From the NCBI RefSeq assembly GCF_019649055.1, contig NW_026570223.1, positions 1,426,001 to 1,490,000 on the forward strand: a stretch of DNA of 64,000 nucleotides. Direction: 5' to 3'. A program made the translations under genes and the position numbers. The notes beneath the pieces are model-generated. The model was not told the DNA's origin. It ran no database searches and saw nothing but the letters and a program-made list of their open reading frames with translations. This document shows, piece by piece, positions 1 through 9,014 of the stretch; position 1 is the first letter of the stretch, and each line of letters starts with the position of its first letter. The DNA is from Paramacrobiotus metropolitanus (lineage: Eukaryota > Tardigrada > Eutardigrada > Parachela > Macrobiotidae).

Positions 1-3
1 TGC

Positions 4-1560
4 ATGCAAGAAATGACACAAGATGACCTTTCGGAATGGCCGAAATGCAATGCAGCAATTGCACGTCATAATAGACAAGAAGAAAAAGAGGTCAAATCGA
101 TCATCAGAACACTTCCCATGCCGGAGCTGTCAAAAGCAACTTACCTTTGGCAATGTTATCGAGAATGGTTATCGGTAGTCAAGAACTACATCATCTCCAG
201 AGGAAAGTGGCTCCATCATTGGCAGCAAGAAGCGGATAACTTCATTCCCGAAAAGGCGGATAAAAGCGACCCGTGGTATACAAACCCGATTACAAAGCTC
301 GACAGAGAAAGGCGACGAGCAATGGAAGAGAACGAAATATGGGAGCAAGCGAGAGTTGACTTATTTTGGGAATTCAGAGTCAATTATCTATGGAAAGGTC
401 AAGGACGAGCAATCATTTTCCCAATCGGACTCGGCACAGTAGTGTACGAATTATTTGACCTTTACCAGGCCTGCCTCAAAAGGGAAATTTAAGAGAATGG
501 AACAAACAATGGGGCAAAATCCTCGAAGAAGTACCGATATATACAGGAGAAATCCCTGAATTAAAGGTCACGCGAAAAAGACGCGAACTCGGATTATTTG
601 GCTATCTGAGAAAAAAGGTGACCTTTGCACCAGATCCAGATGGAGTGGAGTATCCCGAAAGAGGCGGAGATACTTGGTGCATGTATGAGACGGTACCGAA
701 CAATGACTGGACTACAGAAGAACTGATGGCAAATTGCGTCTTTATCGGCGATAAGAGACCGAAAGGTCACAGCACAAGCGCTGAAAAAGAAAGCGGCACA
801 AGCGCCGAAGAAGAAAAGAACAAAGATAACGGCACAAGCGCCGAAGAAACCAAAGAAAGAGAACAAGAGGTCAGCACAAGTGCTGCTCAAGAAAACGGCA
901 CAGGCGCCGAAGAAGAGGAACCAACGCACACGGCGTATGAGTTGGCTCAGATGATCAAGGAACTGAACCAGGCGTTTCGGGATAAGGAAAACGGAATCCC
1001 GGTAACAGAGGCAAAAAGGCTCAAATGTCGCCGCAAGAGAAGAAAGCAGCGTCGTTAGTGGCTTCACTACAAAGGTCACTCGGTAACGGTGAGGAAGGGC
1101 CACCAACCGAGAAGAACGAAAGGTCACTAAACGCGATGCTGGAAGAGGAGCCAGAAAGGTCAGTTCCGAAAGTTGACGAAGGGTCACCTGAAACTGGCGA
1201 GGAAGGGCCGCCAGTTGGAAAAGCAAAAGGTCACAGAATACCGCTCAAGTAGATGATAGCTCGGAAGACGATGAAAGGGATAGGTCACGAGCAAGGATTC
1301 GTGCAACACGAACAAATCCGAGGATAGCAGCACGAAACGGACGAAAGTCCAAGGAAACGGACAAACCTCTGCCCGAAAAGCGAAAAGCGAAAAACTTAGC
1401 GCTTCCAAGGATGAAGGCGATGACCTTTCAACAGAAAGTGAAGACGAGGGCGTCGATGAACGACCAATCGGAAAAAGGAGTGAAGGTCAAGCGCTTGAGG
1501 TTAATAATAGCAGCGAATCCGACTCGGAATTCTCGAGCACAAGTGACAACTCGACCACTT
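4..1560 (+). other. retroelement region upstream of pol (broken)
   Basis: This stretch belongs to the retroelement, as shown by the same purine-rich composition and by at least 11 copies of the AAAGGTCA/TGACCTTT octamer. It holds open segments at 4-492, 618-1058 and 1025-1252 in more than one frame. The second contains about five repeats of a short Gly-Thr-Ser-Ala-Glu-Glu unit (770-920). I recognise no domain: the first segment is rich in Trp and charged residues and is probably helical. By position it could be the end of a gag-like or protease-linker part. It is treated as a fossil part and is not assigned a product. Confidence 0.5.
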
Positions 1561-1574
1561 CTGAAGATTCTGGA

Positions 1575-4500
1575 GTGAGTGACCTTTCGGATCAAGAAGA
1601 TCTGCTTGACCTCGACGAAGACGATGAAAAGAACGAACAACAAGAGAAAGAGATCATTGTTCGAAGAATTAAAGTGCAGAAAGCAAGAATCCCAGAAGGA
1701 GCGATCAAGGTTTACAGCGATCAACGAGTTAAGCTGAGACCAAACCTTGGCACTCGCGTGAAGGTCAAGATGGGCGTTCATGTGCCACGGAATCAGAAGC
1801 TGATGTATACAGCAACTCCTCAAAAGGATAATGAAGTCCAACCGAGAACGGGAGTCACGGACCATAACGGCACTCGATTCGAAATCATTATCGAAAACCG
1901 AAGCAAAAGCCGAAAGACCGTAAGGAAGGGCCAATTTCTCGGTTACGTAGAACATTACGAACACCTCGAGAATGTAAAGGTCAACTCGGCTACTGTCGTG
2001 AAAAACATCCTTGAAGATCCCGAAGTGGACGCAAAGACGAAAGAAGAACTGAACGACATAATTGAAAGATTAAAGTTAGGACCAGACCTAACTGAGGAAC
2101 AAAAGAATGACGTGCGAAACGCATTTTGGGAGTTTTGGAAAGTTCTCCCCACGTCAAAGAAACCGTATGGCGACGTCAAAGGGGTAACGCACACTATTGA
2201 CACAGCCGATGCCAAACCGGTTAAATGCAATCCAGCAAGAACAAGTTGGAAAGGTCGTGAATTCATCACAAAGCACATCGAAGAGATGCTACAGCAAGAT
2301 GTTATTGAACCATCCGATGCGGAATGGAGTTTTCCGGTCGTACTCGCCGCAAAGAAGAATGGCGACGGAACTATGGGAACAAGATTCTGCGTCAATTACA
2401 TTTTGCTGAACAAGCTGACGAAAAAGAACAACTATCCACTGCCGAACCCAGACGAACTGCTTGACGCATGCGCGGGAAACAAGTACTACGGCAAGATGGA
2501 CTTACAAAGTGGCTTCTGGCAGATCCCAATGGATCCAGCCTCGAAAGATAAGACAACTTTCGTCACGCAGGACGGAATGTTCCGTTTCAAAAGAATGCCT
2601 TTTGGAGTCTGCAATGGACCTGCGACCTTTCAACTTTGTATGGATAAAGTCTTGTCGAACGCAAAGAGAATGGGATGCGTTTTCGGCTATATCGATGACG
2701 TGATCTTCGCAGGGAAGACCTGGGAGATCTTCATGCAGAACTTAAGGAACGTCCTCCAAAGTTTAGTCGACGCAGGCTTCACAATTAAGCCGACGAAATG
2801 CGAATTTGGCATGCGCGAAATGGGATTCCTGGGGCATATCCTCAGCGAGAATGGTATTAAAATGGATCCCGAAAAGGTCATGGCAGTTAATGGCCAAAAG
2901 AAACCGACAACTGAACGGCAGTTAAGGTCATTCCTAGGATTAGCGAACTATTACCGAAAGTTCATCCTTGGATACGCGCAAAAGACGGCGCATCTCTACG
3001 AATTGCTAAGACACGATAAGAACATCAAAAGAGATTGGTCGGCAGTCCATGATCAAGAATTCAATGACCTTAAAGAAGCACTGTGCAAGGATCCAGTATT
3101 GAAGAAGTTCGATCCGACAAAGCCAACAGTGATCGAGTGTGACGCATCAAAGGAAGGGCTAGGTGCGATCTTGTCCCAAGATGGACATCCCATTGCATAC
3201 GCAAGCCGCGTTTTGCATGGAGCGGAAAAGAATTACGGAGTAACAGAATGGGAATGTCTGGCGGTAGTCTTCGCCGTCAGAAAGTTCAAGTCGTACATCG
3301 ACTACTCCGAATTCACAGTGAGAACGGATCACAAAGCTTTGACGAATCTCTTAAGATCGGAGTCGAACAAGTCATGCATGAATCCCCGATTGACAAGATG
3401 GGCATTGGCACTACAAGGTCACCGATTCAAGATAGAATACAAGCCGGGCAAATACTGCGACAATGCAGATGCCCTTTCAAGAGCGCCAATTGAAGGTCCC
3501 ACTTGCAACGAAGAAGAGTACGACGAAATCCCAAACTTCGAAGATTACAAGAACGAACTCAACAGAGAAGAACCTCCGATTGAAGTTTGGCAACTTTTCG
3601 TGCAACTAGCTGAAGAAAGGGAAGAAAGGCTGAAGGCCGACATGAGAAGGGTTGTGTCGGAAGAGAAAGAAAGCGGAGATATGCGCTCGAGCATAAACGA
3701 AGCAGAGCGTAGTCGTCGTCTTACTTTCGAACCCCGCTCTGCTACCAAGATAAAGGTCAACAGAGTGAGAAAAGAAACTTCCGAACGAAAAGATGGAAAG
3801 GTCACGAAAGATGGTCAGAAAATGGTAGACCAGAATGACCTTTGTGAAGCAGAAATCCTCTCGGAATACATCCCAGAAGAGTGTCCCATCAGACTGCTGA
3901 GATTCCCAAAGAAAATCGAGAAAGGTCACAAGCCTCTTCCGAGATGCAAGGTCATCAAAAATTGGAATGAACTCAGCACTGCAGTAGTCCGCATCGTCAA
4001 CCTCCAAGGAGACGAAGAAGAAGAAGATGATACGAATTTGCAGTTGCGGAATAAGCAGCTAAAAGATCCGCACTTGGCAATGATCATCGATGAATTGGAG
4101 CACCTGCAAGACGCAGACAAAAGGTCAAAGTTTGAGACGCATTACCAGTTATGGAACGGCATACTGTATCGCGTCAAAGACCAGAAAGGAAGACTGGAAA
4201 GGACATATGTGGTACCGCTGCAAATGAGAAGGGCAATCATCCATGCACTGCATGATGAAAAAGCAGCAGGTCACCTTGGTTTTGAAAAGACGCTGACCGC
4301 GATCCGGCTCAGGTATTACTGGGACCGTATGAGTACGGATGTCAAGAATTACATCCTCGCGTGTCAAGGATGTCAGTTCATAAAGACACCAAGGAAGTGT
4401 CCGCCTGGAAAGCTCCAAGAGATCAAAGTCGGACATCCATTCTTCAGAGTCTATGCGGATCTGAAAGGACCTTTACTCCCAACAAAGAAAAGGGGATATA

Positions 4501-6089
4501 AATACATCGCGGTCTTTATCGACCAGCTGACGAAGTACGTCATAGCGGAGCCAATGAAAACAGCCACCGCAAAAGAATTCGCAAAGGTTTTCGTGAAACA
4601 CGTAATCTTGGTGCACGGAGCGCCCCATATCCTCCACACGGATCGCGGAAGACACTTCACCGCAGAAGTACTGAAAAAGGTCACCAACGTGTTTAAAATC
4701 AAACACACGTTTGGAACAGCGTACCATCCTGAGGGCCAAGGACAGGTTGAAAGACAGATGCAGACCATCAGCGATGGACTGTCGCAATACCTGAAAGCGG
4801 GAAACGAAAGGAAGTTTAACAAATATCTTCCCTACGTCATATCGGCAATGAACCGTGCAGTACATGCAACGACGGGGTACTCAGCGTACTACATGCTTCA
4901 CGGGAGAGAAATGACCATGCCAGAAGACGTAGTGACGAAGACGAACGTTCCTGACGACTACGGTGCACCAGACGAATGGGTCGAAACCATGAAAAGGAAC
5001 TTGACCTTTTCAGAAGAAGTGGCGAAGTGCAACATCAAAGATGCTTACGAAAAGCACGCGGAAATCTACAACAAGAAGAAGTCAGAGCCGCAATTCAAAG
5101 TCGGAGATCGAGTCTTAATTAGACTCCCGAAAGATACAAAGCAAGGAAAGAAGGAAAATCAAACTGACTTCAAAAACAAATACGACAAAGTGTGGAAGAT
5201 TCTCAGCTTTCCGAGACCGAACGAAGTCGAGGTCATCGAGCAAGATGCGGTGAAAGAGCCGGACTTACGGGTCGTTTCGGTAGATCGTCTGAAATCGTGG
5301 CACCCGCCGTTACCGGTCCAGAAAGGTCAAGCTGAAAGGGCAGCTTCGGAATCACCTGAGAAAGGTCATGAAATTGCAGAGCATGGCTCTCATGCTTTCG
5401 AACCACGCTCGCGTAACGACATAGCAGAGCGTAGTTGTCAGCATACTTCCGAACCACGCTCTGTACCAGCTATGGCAGAAGAGCCGAAAGAGGCAGAAGA
5501 GCCGAAAGAGGCGGAAGAGCCAAAAGAGGCGGAAGAGCCAGGAACGAAAAAGAGAGGAAGAAAGAAGAAAGAGAATAAAGATTTCGAAACACCAGTGACA
5601 ATGAAGCTGAATCAAGAGGCAGGAGACCTCGAAGCAGAGCATGGATCTCAAGTGGCGCCTAAGTCAAAGCTTACTCTCGAACCACGCTCTCAAGTAGCAG
5701 AGCATGATTCCAAAGATGCTTTCGAACCACGCTCTGCCACCAACGGCAAGAATGACCATTCAAGAGCGGAACAGATAAAAGCCGTCAAAGAACAAGCCGA
5801 CCAACTTGGCCAACGGATCGCGAACGAAATTGAGAAGCGAAAGGTCAAGAAAATGAAGAAAACTCCGAAGCCGACTCCAGAACAGATTCTGAGAGGAGAA
5901 GTCCAAGACGAAGATGAAGCCGACAAAGCATTACTTGATCGGATAACTAAAGGACGAAAACAAATAAACCCGAAAATCAGGCTTATAGGAGTTTATGATA
6001 TTAAGACTGGAAGTTGGGACGGCGTAAAGGTCATCAGAAATAAACCTGCTAATCGGAGTCATTTTCGTTGTCGTAGTAGGTTTGTTTAA
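1575..6089 (+). CDS. retroelement pol: reverse transcriptase, RNase H, integrase
   Basis: One open frame of 1504 codons. In order: an acidic lead-in (residues 1-60); a beta-rich linker of the sort that precedes gypsy RTs (about 60-170); RT (about 190-430) with the YIDD active-site box; RNase H (about 515-610) beginning at the CDASKEGLGA box; a long charged linker; the integrase zinc-binding region (about 885-945); and the integrase catalytic core (about 960-1120), including the HTDRG box. After integrase comes a basic GDRVLIRLP-type segment, then a tail of roughly 300 residues with four AEEPKE-type repeats (5478-5543) and several AE-x-S...FEPRS repeats matching a DNA foldback cassette. I see no recognisable protease domain in this frame. 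The frame looks whole. Family assignment is secure; the function of the tail is unknown. Confidence 0.92.
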   Translation: MSDLSDQEDLLDLDEDDEKNEQQEKEIIVRRIKVQKARIPEGAIKVYSDQRVKLRPNLGTRVKVKMGVHVPRNQKLMYTATPQKDNEVQPRTGVTDHNGTRFEIIIENRSKSRKTVRKGQFLGYVEHYEHLENVKVNSATVVKNILEDPEVDAKTKEELNDIIERLKLGPDLTEEQKNDVRNAFWEFWKVLPTSKKPYGDVKGVTHTIDTADAKPVKCNPARTSWKGREFITKHIEEMLQQDVIEPSDAEWSFPVVLAAKKNGDGTMGTRFCVNYILLNKLTKKNNYPLPNPDELLDACAGNKYYGKMDLQSGFWQIPMDPASKDKTTFVTQDGMFRFKRMPFGVCNGPATFQLCMDKVLSNAKRMGCVFGYIDDVIFAGKTWEIFMQNLRNVLQSLVDAGFTIKPTKCEFGMREMGFLGHILSENGIKMDPEKVMAVNGQKKPTTERQLRSFLGLANYYRKFILGYAQKTAHLYELLRHDKNIKRDWSAVHDQEFNDLKEALCKDPVLKKFDPTKPTVIECDASKEGLGAILSQDGHPIAYASRVLHGAEKNYGVTEWECLAVVFAVRKFKSYIDYSEFTVRTDHKALTNLLRSESNKSCMNPRLTRWALALQGHRFKIEYKPGKYCDNADALSRAPIEGPTCNEEEYDEIPNFEDYKNELNREEPPIEVWQLFVQLAEEREERLKADMRRVVSEEKESGDMRSSINEAERSRRLTFEPRSATKIKVNRVRKETSERKDGKVTKDGQKMVDQNDLCEAEILSEYIPEECPIRLLRFPKKIEKGHKPLPRCKVIKNWNELSTAVVRIVNLQGDEEEEDDTNLQLRNKQLKDPHLAMIIDELEHLQDADKRSKFETHYQLWNGILYRVKDQKGRLERTYVVPLQMRRAIIHALHDEKAAGHLGFEKTLTAIRLRYYWDRMSTDVKNYILACQGCQFIKTPRKCPPGKLQEIKVGHPFFRVYADLKGPLLPTKKRGYKYIAVFIDQLTKYVIAEPMKTATAKEFAKVFVKHVILVHGAPHILHTDRGRHFTAEVLKKVTNVFKIKHTFGTAYHPEGQGQVERQMQTISDGLSQYLKAGNERKFNKYLPYVISAMNRAVHATTGYSAYYMLHGREMTMPEDVVTKTNVPDDYGAPDEWVETMKRNLTFSEEVAKCNIKDAYEKHAEIYNKKKSEPQFKVGDRVLIRLPKDTKQGKKENQTDFKNKYDKVWKILSFPRPNEVEVIEQDAVKEPDLRVVSVDRLKSWHPPLPVQKGQAERAASESPEKGHEIAEHGSHAFEPRSRNDIAERSCQHTSEPRSVPAMAEEPKEAEEPKEAEEPKEAEEPGTKKRGRKKKENKDFETPVTMKLNQEAGDLEAEHGSQVAPKSKLTLEPRSQVAEHDSKDAFEPRSATNGKNDHSRAEQIKAVKEQADQLGQRIANEIEKRKVKKMKKTPKPTPEQILRGEVQDEDEADKALLDRITKGRKQINPKIRLIGVYDIKTGSWDGVKVIRNKPANRSHFRCRSRFV

Positions 6090-6103
6090 CGATAAGCTGA
6101 AAA

Positions 6104-8182
6104 ATGGAAGGTCAAGGCGGCAGAAGTTATTGGAATCCGGGAACGCCGTCATCGACGAGCGGAACGATTCAGGACCCGGACTTATATGACGATTCAATGA
6201 ATACGGAGGGAACATACGAAGGGGGATACGACCTGTCTACTACGTATCAACAACCCGACGTGGGAATGAGCTCGAACACATGGGGGACTTACGGCACGCA
6301 GGTCGGGCCCCAAGGGCAAATGATGCCGAATCAGATGATGCCAAACCAGATGATGCCAAATCAAATGATGCCAAATCAGATGATGCCGAACCAAGGAATG
6401 ATGGGACAGAATTTCCCATTCCAGCAATTCCCACAGATGTACGGCCAAAATATGCCCATGATGAACCAGGGTCAACCGATGCAAGGTCAGTTCGGATATG
6501 GAGGAATGGCCCCATTTCCGAACCAGATGCAGGGATTCCCAAATCAGATGCAGGGATTCAACCCTCAGCAAAGTCAAGGGCAATTTCGAACACCGAAACC
6601 GTCAAGAGGTCAACGTTACCCGGGAGACAGACAAAACACACCGCGAAGGGGCGGTCAGTCGTCTATTCCGAGAGCGTCGACGAGTGGCCAGGGAACGAGA
6701 ATGGAGATCCCATCACTTACACCAGTCCGAATCCACTCGCCAAGATCGACTGGAAGTATCCCGTGGGCAGTGTTAAATGCACCCAGATTCAACGACCCGA
6801 TCACAGAAACGGATCCGCAGTACAACATTGTAATGGATCCAAAGGTCACCCTCACAGAGGAAGAAAAGAAGGCTGTGGCAGAGTTTAATGAAAAATGCCG
6901 CGAGTTCGTCCAGCTGCATAACGATATCAACGATAATCAAGATCAGTACAGGACAGCTCGAAGAACTCACAAGATAACCAGGGGAACCCACCTCCACATG
7001 AAACTGGATAAACATGAGGCGGAAGAGTTGAGAAAAGAAAGGGGTGTTGAAATCAGAACACTGAAGAACAGTAATCCAGTGTTGCGCAACAGGGAATGGC
7101 CAAGCGCAGTAAAGACGATACTGATCTTCATGAACCTCATTCCCCCGGAACCAAAAGAAGAAGAACAGGAGAGAGGAGTCAAAACTCCGGCCGAGGAAAG
7201 CCCCACTAAGGAAGAGCATACGGCCAAGCGAACGAGGAATGACCCGTTTCAGCCACCGAGTGACCCGTTGGTAACTCGAGAAAGAGAACTGTTGAGAGAA
7301 AGGGATAAACTCGACAGAGAAATTATGGAATTGAGGTCTCGTACGACATCGGCAGTACAATCAGGATCATCGCGTGACAGCCCGGCGAGAGAAACTAAAC
7401 CGAAACTGAAATATGAAAAAGATTTTCTCCCGGTGGAGGAAGGTCACACCAGTCAAGAAGAAAAACCGAAAGGTCATCCTGGCGCGAGCACGCGAAGGGG
7501 CGCAGCTCGAGAAACAAAATGTAGATCGCACACCAGAGTTTTCCGGCTTAAAGATAAAACGGAAGGAGTAGTCAGCGCATTCCTAGTCCATAGAGACACT
7601 GATCAACCAATTCCATCAATGGGGGAAGGAGCTGACCGAGCCGCATATCAGCTGATGTGCAAAGAAGCCAGCGATACAGCAGAGCAAGCGATTGTTGAAC
7701 TCATTAAGTCAGAACGCAATAACCCGACCATGATAGGAAGAATCCTGAGAGACCTGTTGAGAGAAACAGCATTCAAAGAGAAGGCGAATATCATGGTCAC
7801 AATTGACGCGAAGGGTAGAATGGAGAAACAACTCTATAACCCGCAAGGCGAAAAGATTGATATGCTCTCGCATGGAGCATATCCGGCGTCAGGTGCGAAG
7901 GGGCACGAGGCGGAAGAAGAAGGAGAATGGGAAGAAGATGTAGAAGATGAAGAAAACCCGCCATACAGAGAGACGGTGTGCAGAAGTCTAAAGGTCAACT
8001 ATCACATGGCGGACGGAGATGAGGGATACGTCCACGGCTTTATCATCGACCCGACGACCTATATGCCGATCCCGACAGCAGTTGGATACCCAAAAGATCC
8101 ACCGATCGACAACAGCACTGACATCGTTGAAGGCAGCACACGAAAAAGCGACGCAAGGTCATGCTGCGGAAGAAACAGCTAA
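6104..8182 (+). CDS. retroelement downstream frame 1, Met/Pro/Gln-rich, unknown
   Basis: A 692-codon frame starting 15 bases after the pol stop. Residues 1-180 are rich in Gly, Gln, Met, Pro and Asn, with five tandem QMMPN repeats (6325-6400), typical of a disordered, possibly condensate-forming segment. The middle (about 180-430) is charged and helical with a coiled-coil-like RERELLRERDKLDREIMEL stretch near residue 400. The C-terminal third is acidic. I recognise no catalytic or envelope domain: there is no signal peptide and no membrane segment. By composition it could act as a nucleoprotein or gag-like protein encoded after pol, but that is inference. Its 3' end overlaps the next frame by about 160 bases in a different frame. 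Confidence 0.65.
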   Translation: MEGQGGRSYWNPGTPSSTSGTIQDPDLYDDSMNTEGTYEGGYDLSTTYQQPDVGMSSNTWGTYGTQVGPQGQMMPNQMMPNQMMPNQMMPNQMMPNQGMMGQNFPFQQFPQMYGQNMPMMNQGQPMQGQFGYGGMAPFPNQMQGFPNQMQGFNPQQSQGQFRTPKPSRGQRYPGDRQNTPRRGGQSSIPRASTSGQGTRMEIPSLTPVRIHSPRSTGSIPWAVLNAPRFNDPITETDPQYNIVMDPKVTLTEEEKKAVAEFNEKCREFVQLHNDINDNQDQYRTARRTHKITRGTHLHMKLDKHEAEELRKERGVEIRTLKNSNPVLRNREWPSAVKTILIFMNLIPPEPKEEEQERGVKTPAEESPTKEEHTAKRTRNDPFQPPSDPLVTRERELLRERDKLDREIMELRSRTTSAVQSGSSRDSPARETKPKLKYEKDFLPVEEGHTSQEEKPKGHPGASTRRGAARETKCRSHTRVFRLKDKTEGVVSAFLVHRDTDQPIPSMGEGADRAAYQLMCKEASDTAEQAIVELIKSERNNPTMIGRILRDLLRETAFKEKANIMVTIDAKGRMEKQLYNPQGEKIDMLSHGAYPASGAKGHEAEEEGEWEEDVEDEENPPYRETVCRSLKVNYHMADGDEGYVHGFIIDPTTYMPIPTAVGYPKDPPIDNSTDIVEGSTRKSDARSCCGRNS

Positions 8183-8825
8183 AGGTCATCAGACTTCAGC
8201 GCAAAGTGGAGTCGAGGAGAAAGGTCATCCGAGCTCAAGTCATGGAAAGATGGGGCAGCCTACTGGATCGCAACTGCCGGTACAGGCTACACAGCAAGTG
8301 CAGTCTCCATCGCAGAAAGAGGAGACGGACGACGAGCTAAACGAGAGTAACGTCCAGTGGATGACAATTTACGCTGCGATCGGTGCAGCCCCGTCGAGAG
8401 AAATGGATAAGACGGATATTTCAAAAGCAGTCGGCGACGCCGGAGTCAGCAGGACACAAGTCAACAAGCTCATAAAAAGAGCGTATAAAGAAGGAAAAAT
8501 CGGTGTACGATACACGAACACGAATCAACCGAACTATTACATTCCTCCGGCGGAAGAACAACGAAAGCAGAGACCGAAACCAGGTCCCCAGGCTTGGAAG
8601 GACGCTTTGACTCAAGATGCCATGCAGAACATAGGCGGGACTAACGGGTTCACCGCAGAAGACCTCTCCAATTACATGGCAGTTCAGTATGATTCCGGCC
8701 AAGAAAATATGAACGGGGATCGATTCAAGATCCAGAACGCGTTGGACAGTTTGGTCAAAGACGGAACCATCAGAACATGGAAGAAGGATGGAGTCGACCA
8801 ATACGACTGGATCGCGAAAGCGTAA
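8019..8825 (+). CDS. retroelement downstream frame 2, probable tandem winged-helix protein
   Basis: A 268-codon frame. After a low-complexity N-terminal part (about 1-105) come two segments that each read like a small winged helix. One is at about residues 110-170: a helix, then DISKAVGDAGVSRTQVNKLI as a helix-turn-helix, then a basic KIGVRY wing ending in NYYI. The other is at about 190-265: TAEDLSNYMA, a recognition-type helix ending in LDSLVKDG, and a WKKDGVDQYDW wing. Winged helices normally bind DNA or RNA, so this may be a nucleic-acid-binding accessory protein. The assignment rests on sequence pattern only; a structure prediction of this frame as it stands would test it. A winged-helix protein is unusual cargo for a Ty3/gypsy element. 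Confidence 0.55.
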   Translation: MRDTSTALSSTRRPICRSRQQLDTQKIHRSTTALTSLKAAHEKATQGHAAEETAKGHQTSAQSGVEEKGHPSSSHGKMGQPTGSQLPVQATQQVQSPSQKEETDDELNESNVQWMTIYAAIGAAPSREMDKTDISKAVGDAGVSRTQVNKLIKRAYKEGKIGVRYTNTNQPNYYIPPAEEQRKQRPKPGPQAWKDALTQDAMQNIGGTNGFTAEDLSNYMAVQYDSGQENMNGDRFKIQNALDSLVKDGTIRTWKKDGVDQYDWIAKA

Positions 8826-9014
8826 AACGGAAGAACATGTGTGGGAGGAAGGTCCACCACACAAAAAGAAGAATCAGAATCAGGAAAGAGAAAGAAATGA
8901 GCAGACCGCAGTTCTCAAATTACTTTCGAACCACACTCTGCAAAAAGAGTTGATTTAGCGAAGGGGCTAAAGTACTTAGCGAATGGGCTAAGATGGGAAA
9001 GGTCACCTATACGG

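Noticed and set aside
594-1226. Long minus-strand open frames opposite the retroelement (also 1428-1964, 3606-4007, 6194-6583 and others)
   Set aside because: They are mirror frames of purine-rich coding DNA, low-complexity and Leu/Phe/Ser-rich, and overlap well-supported plus-strand frames.
3702-5737. tRNA fragments suggested by TTCGAACC phrases
   Set aside because: No acceptor stem, D-arm or anticodon arm could be folded around them; a foldback cassette explains them better.
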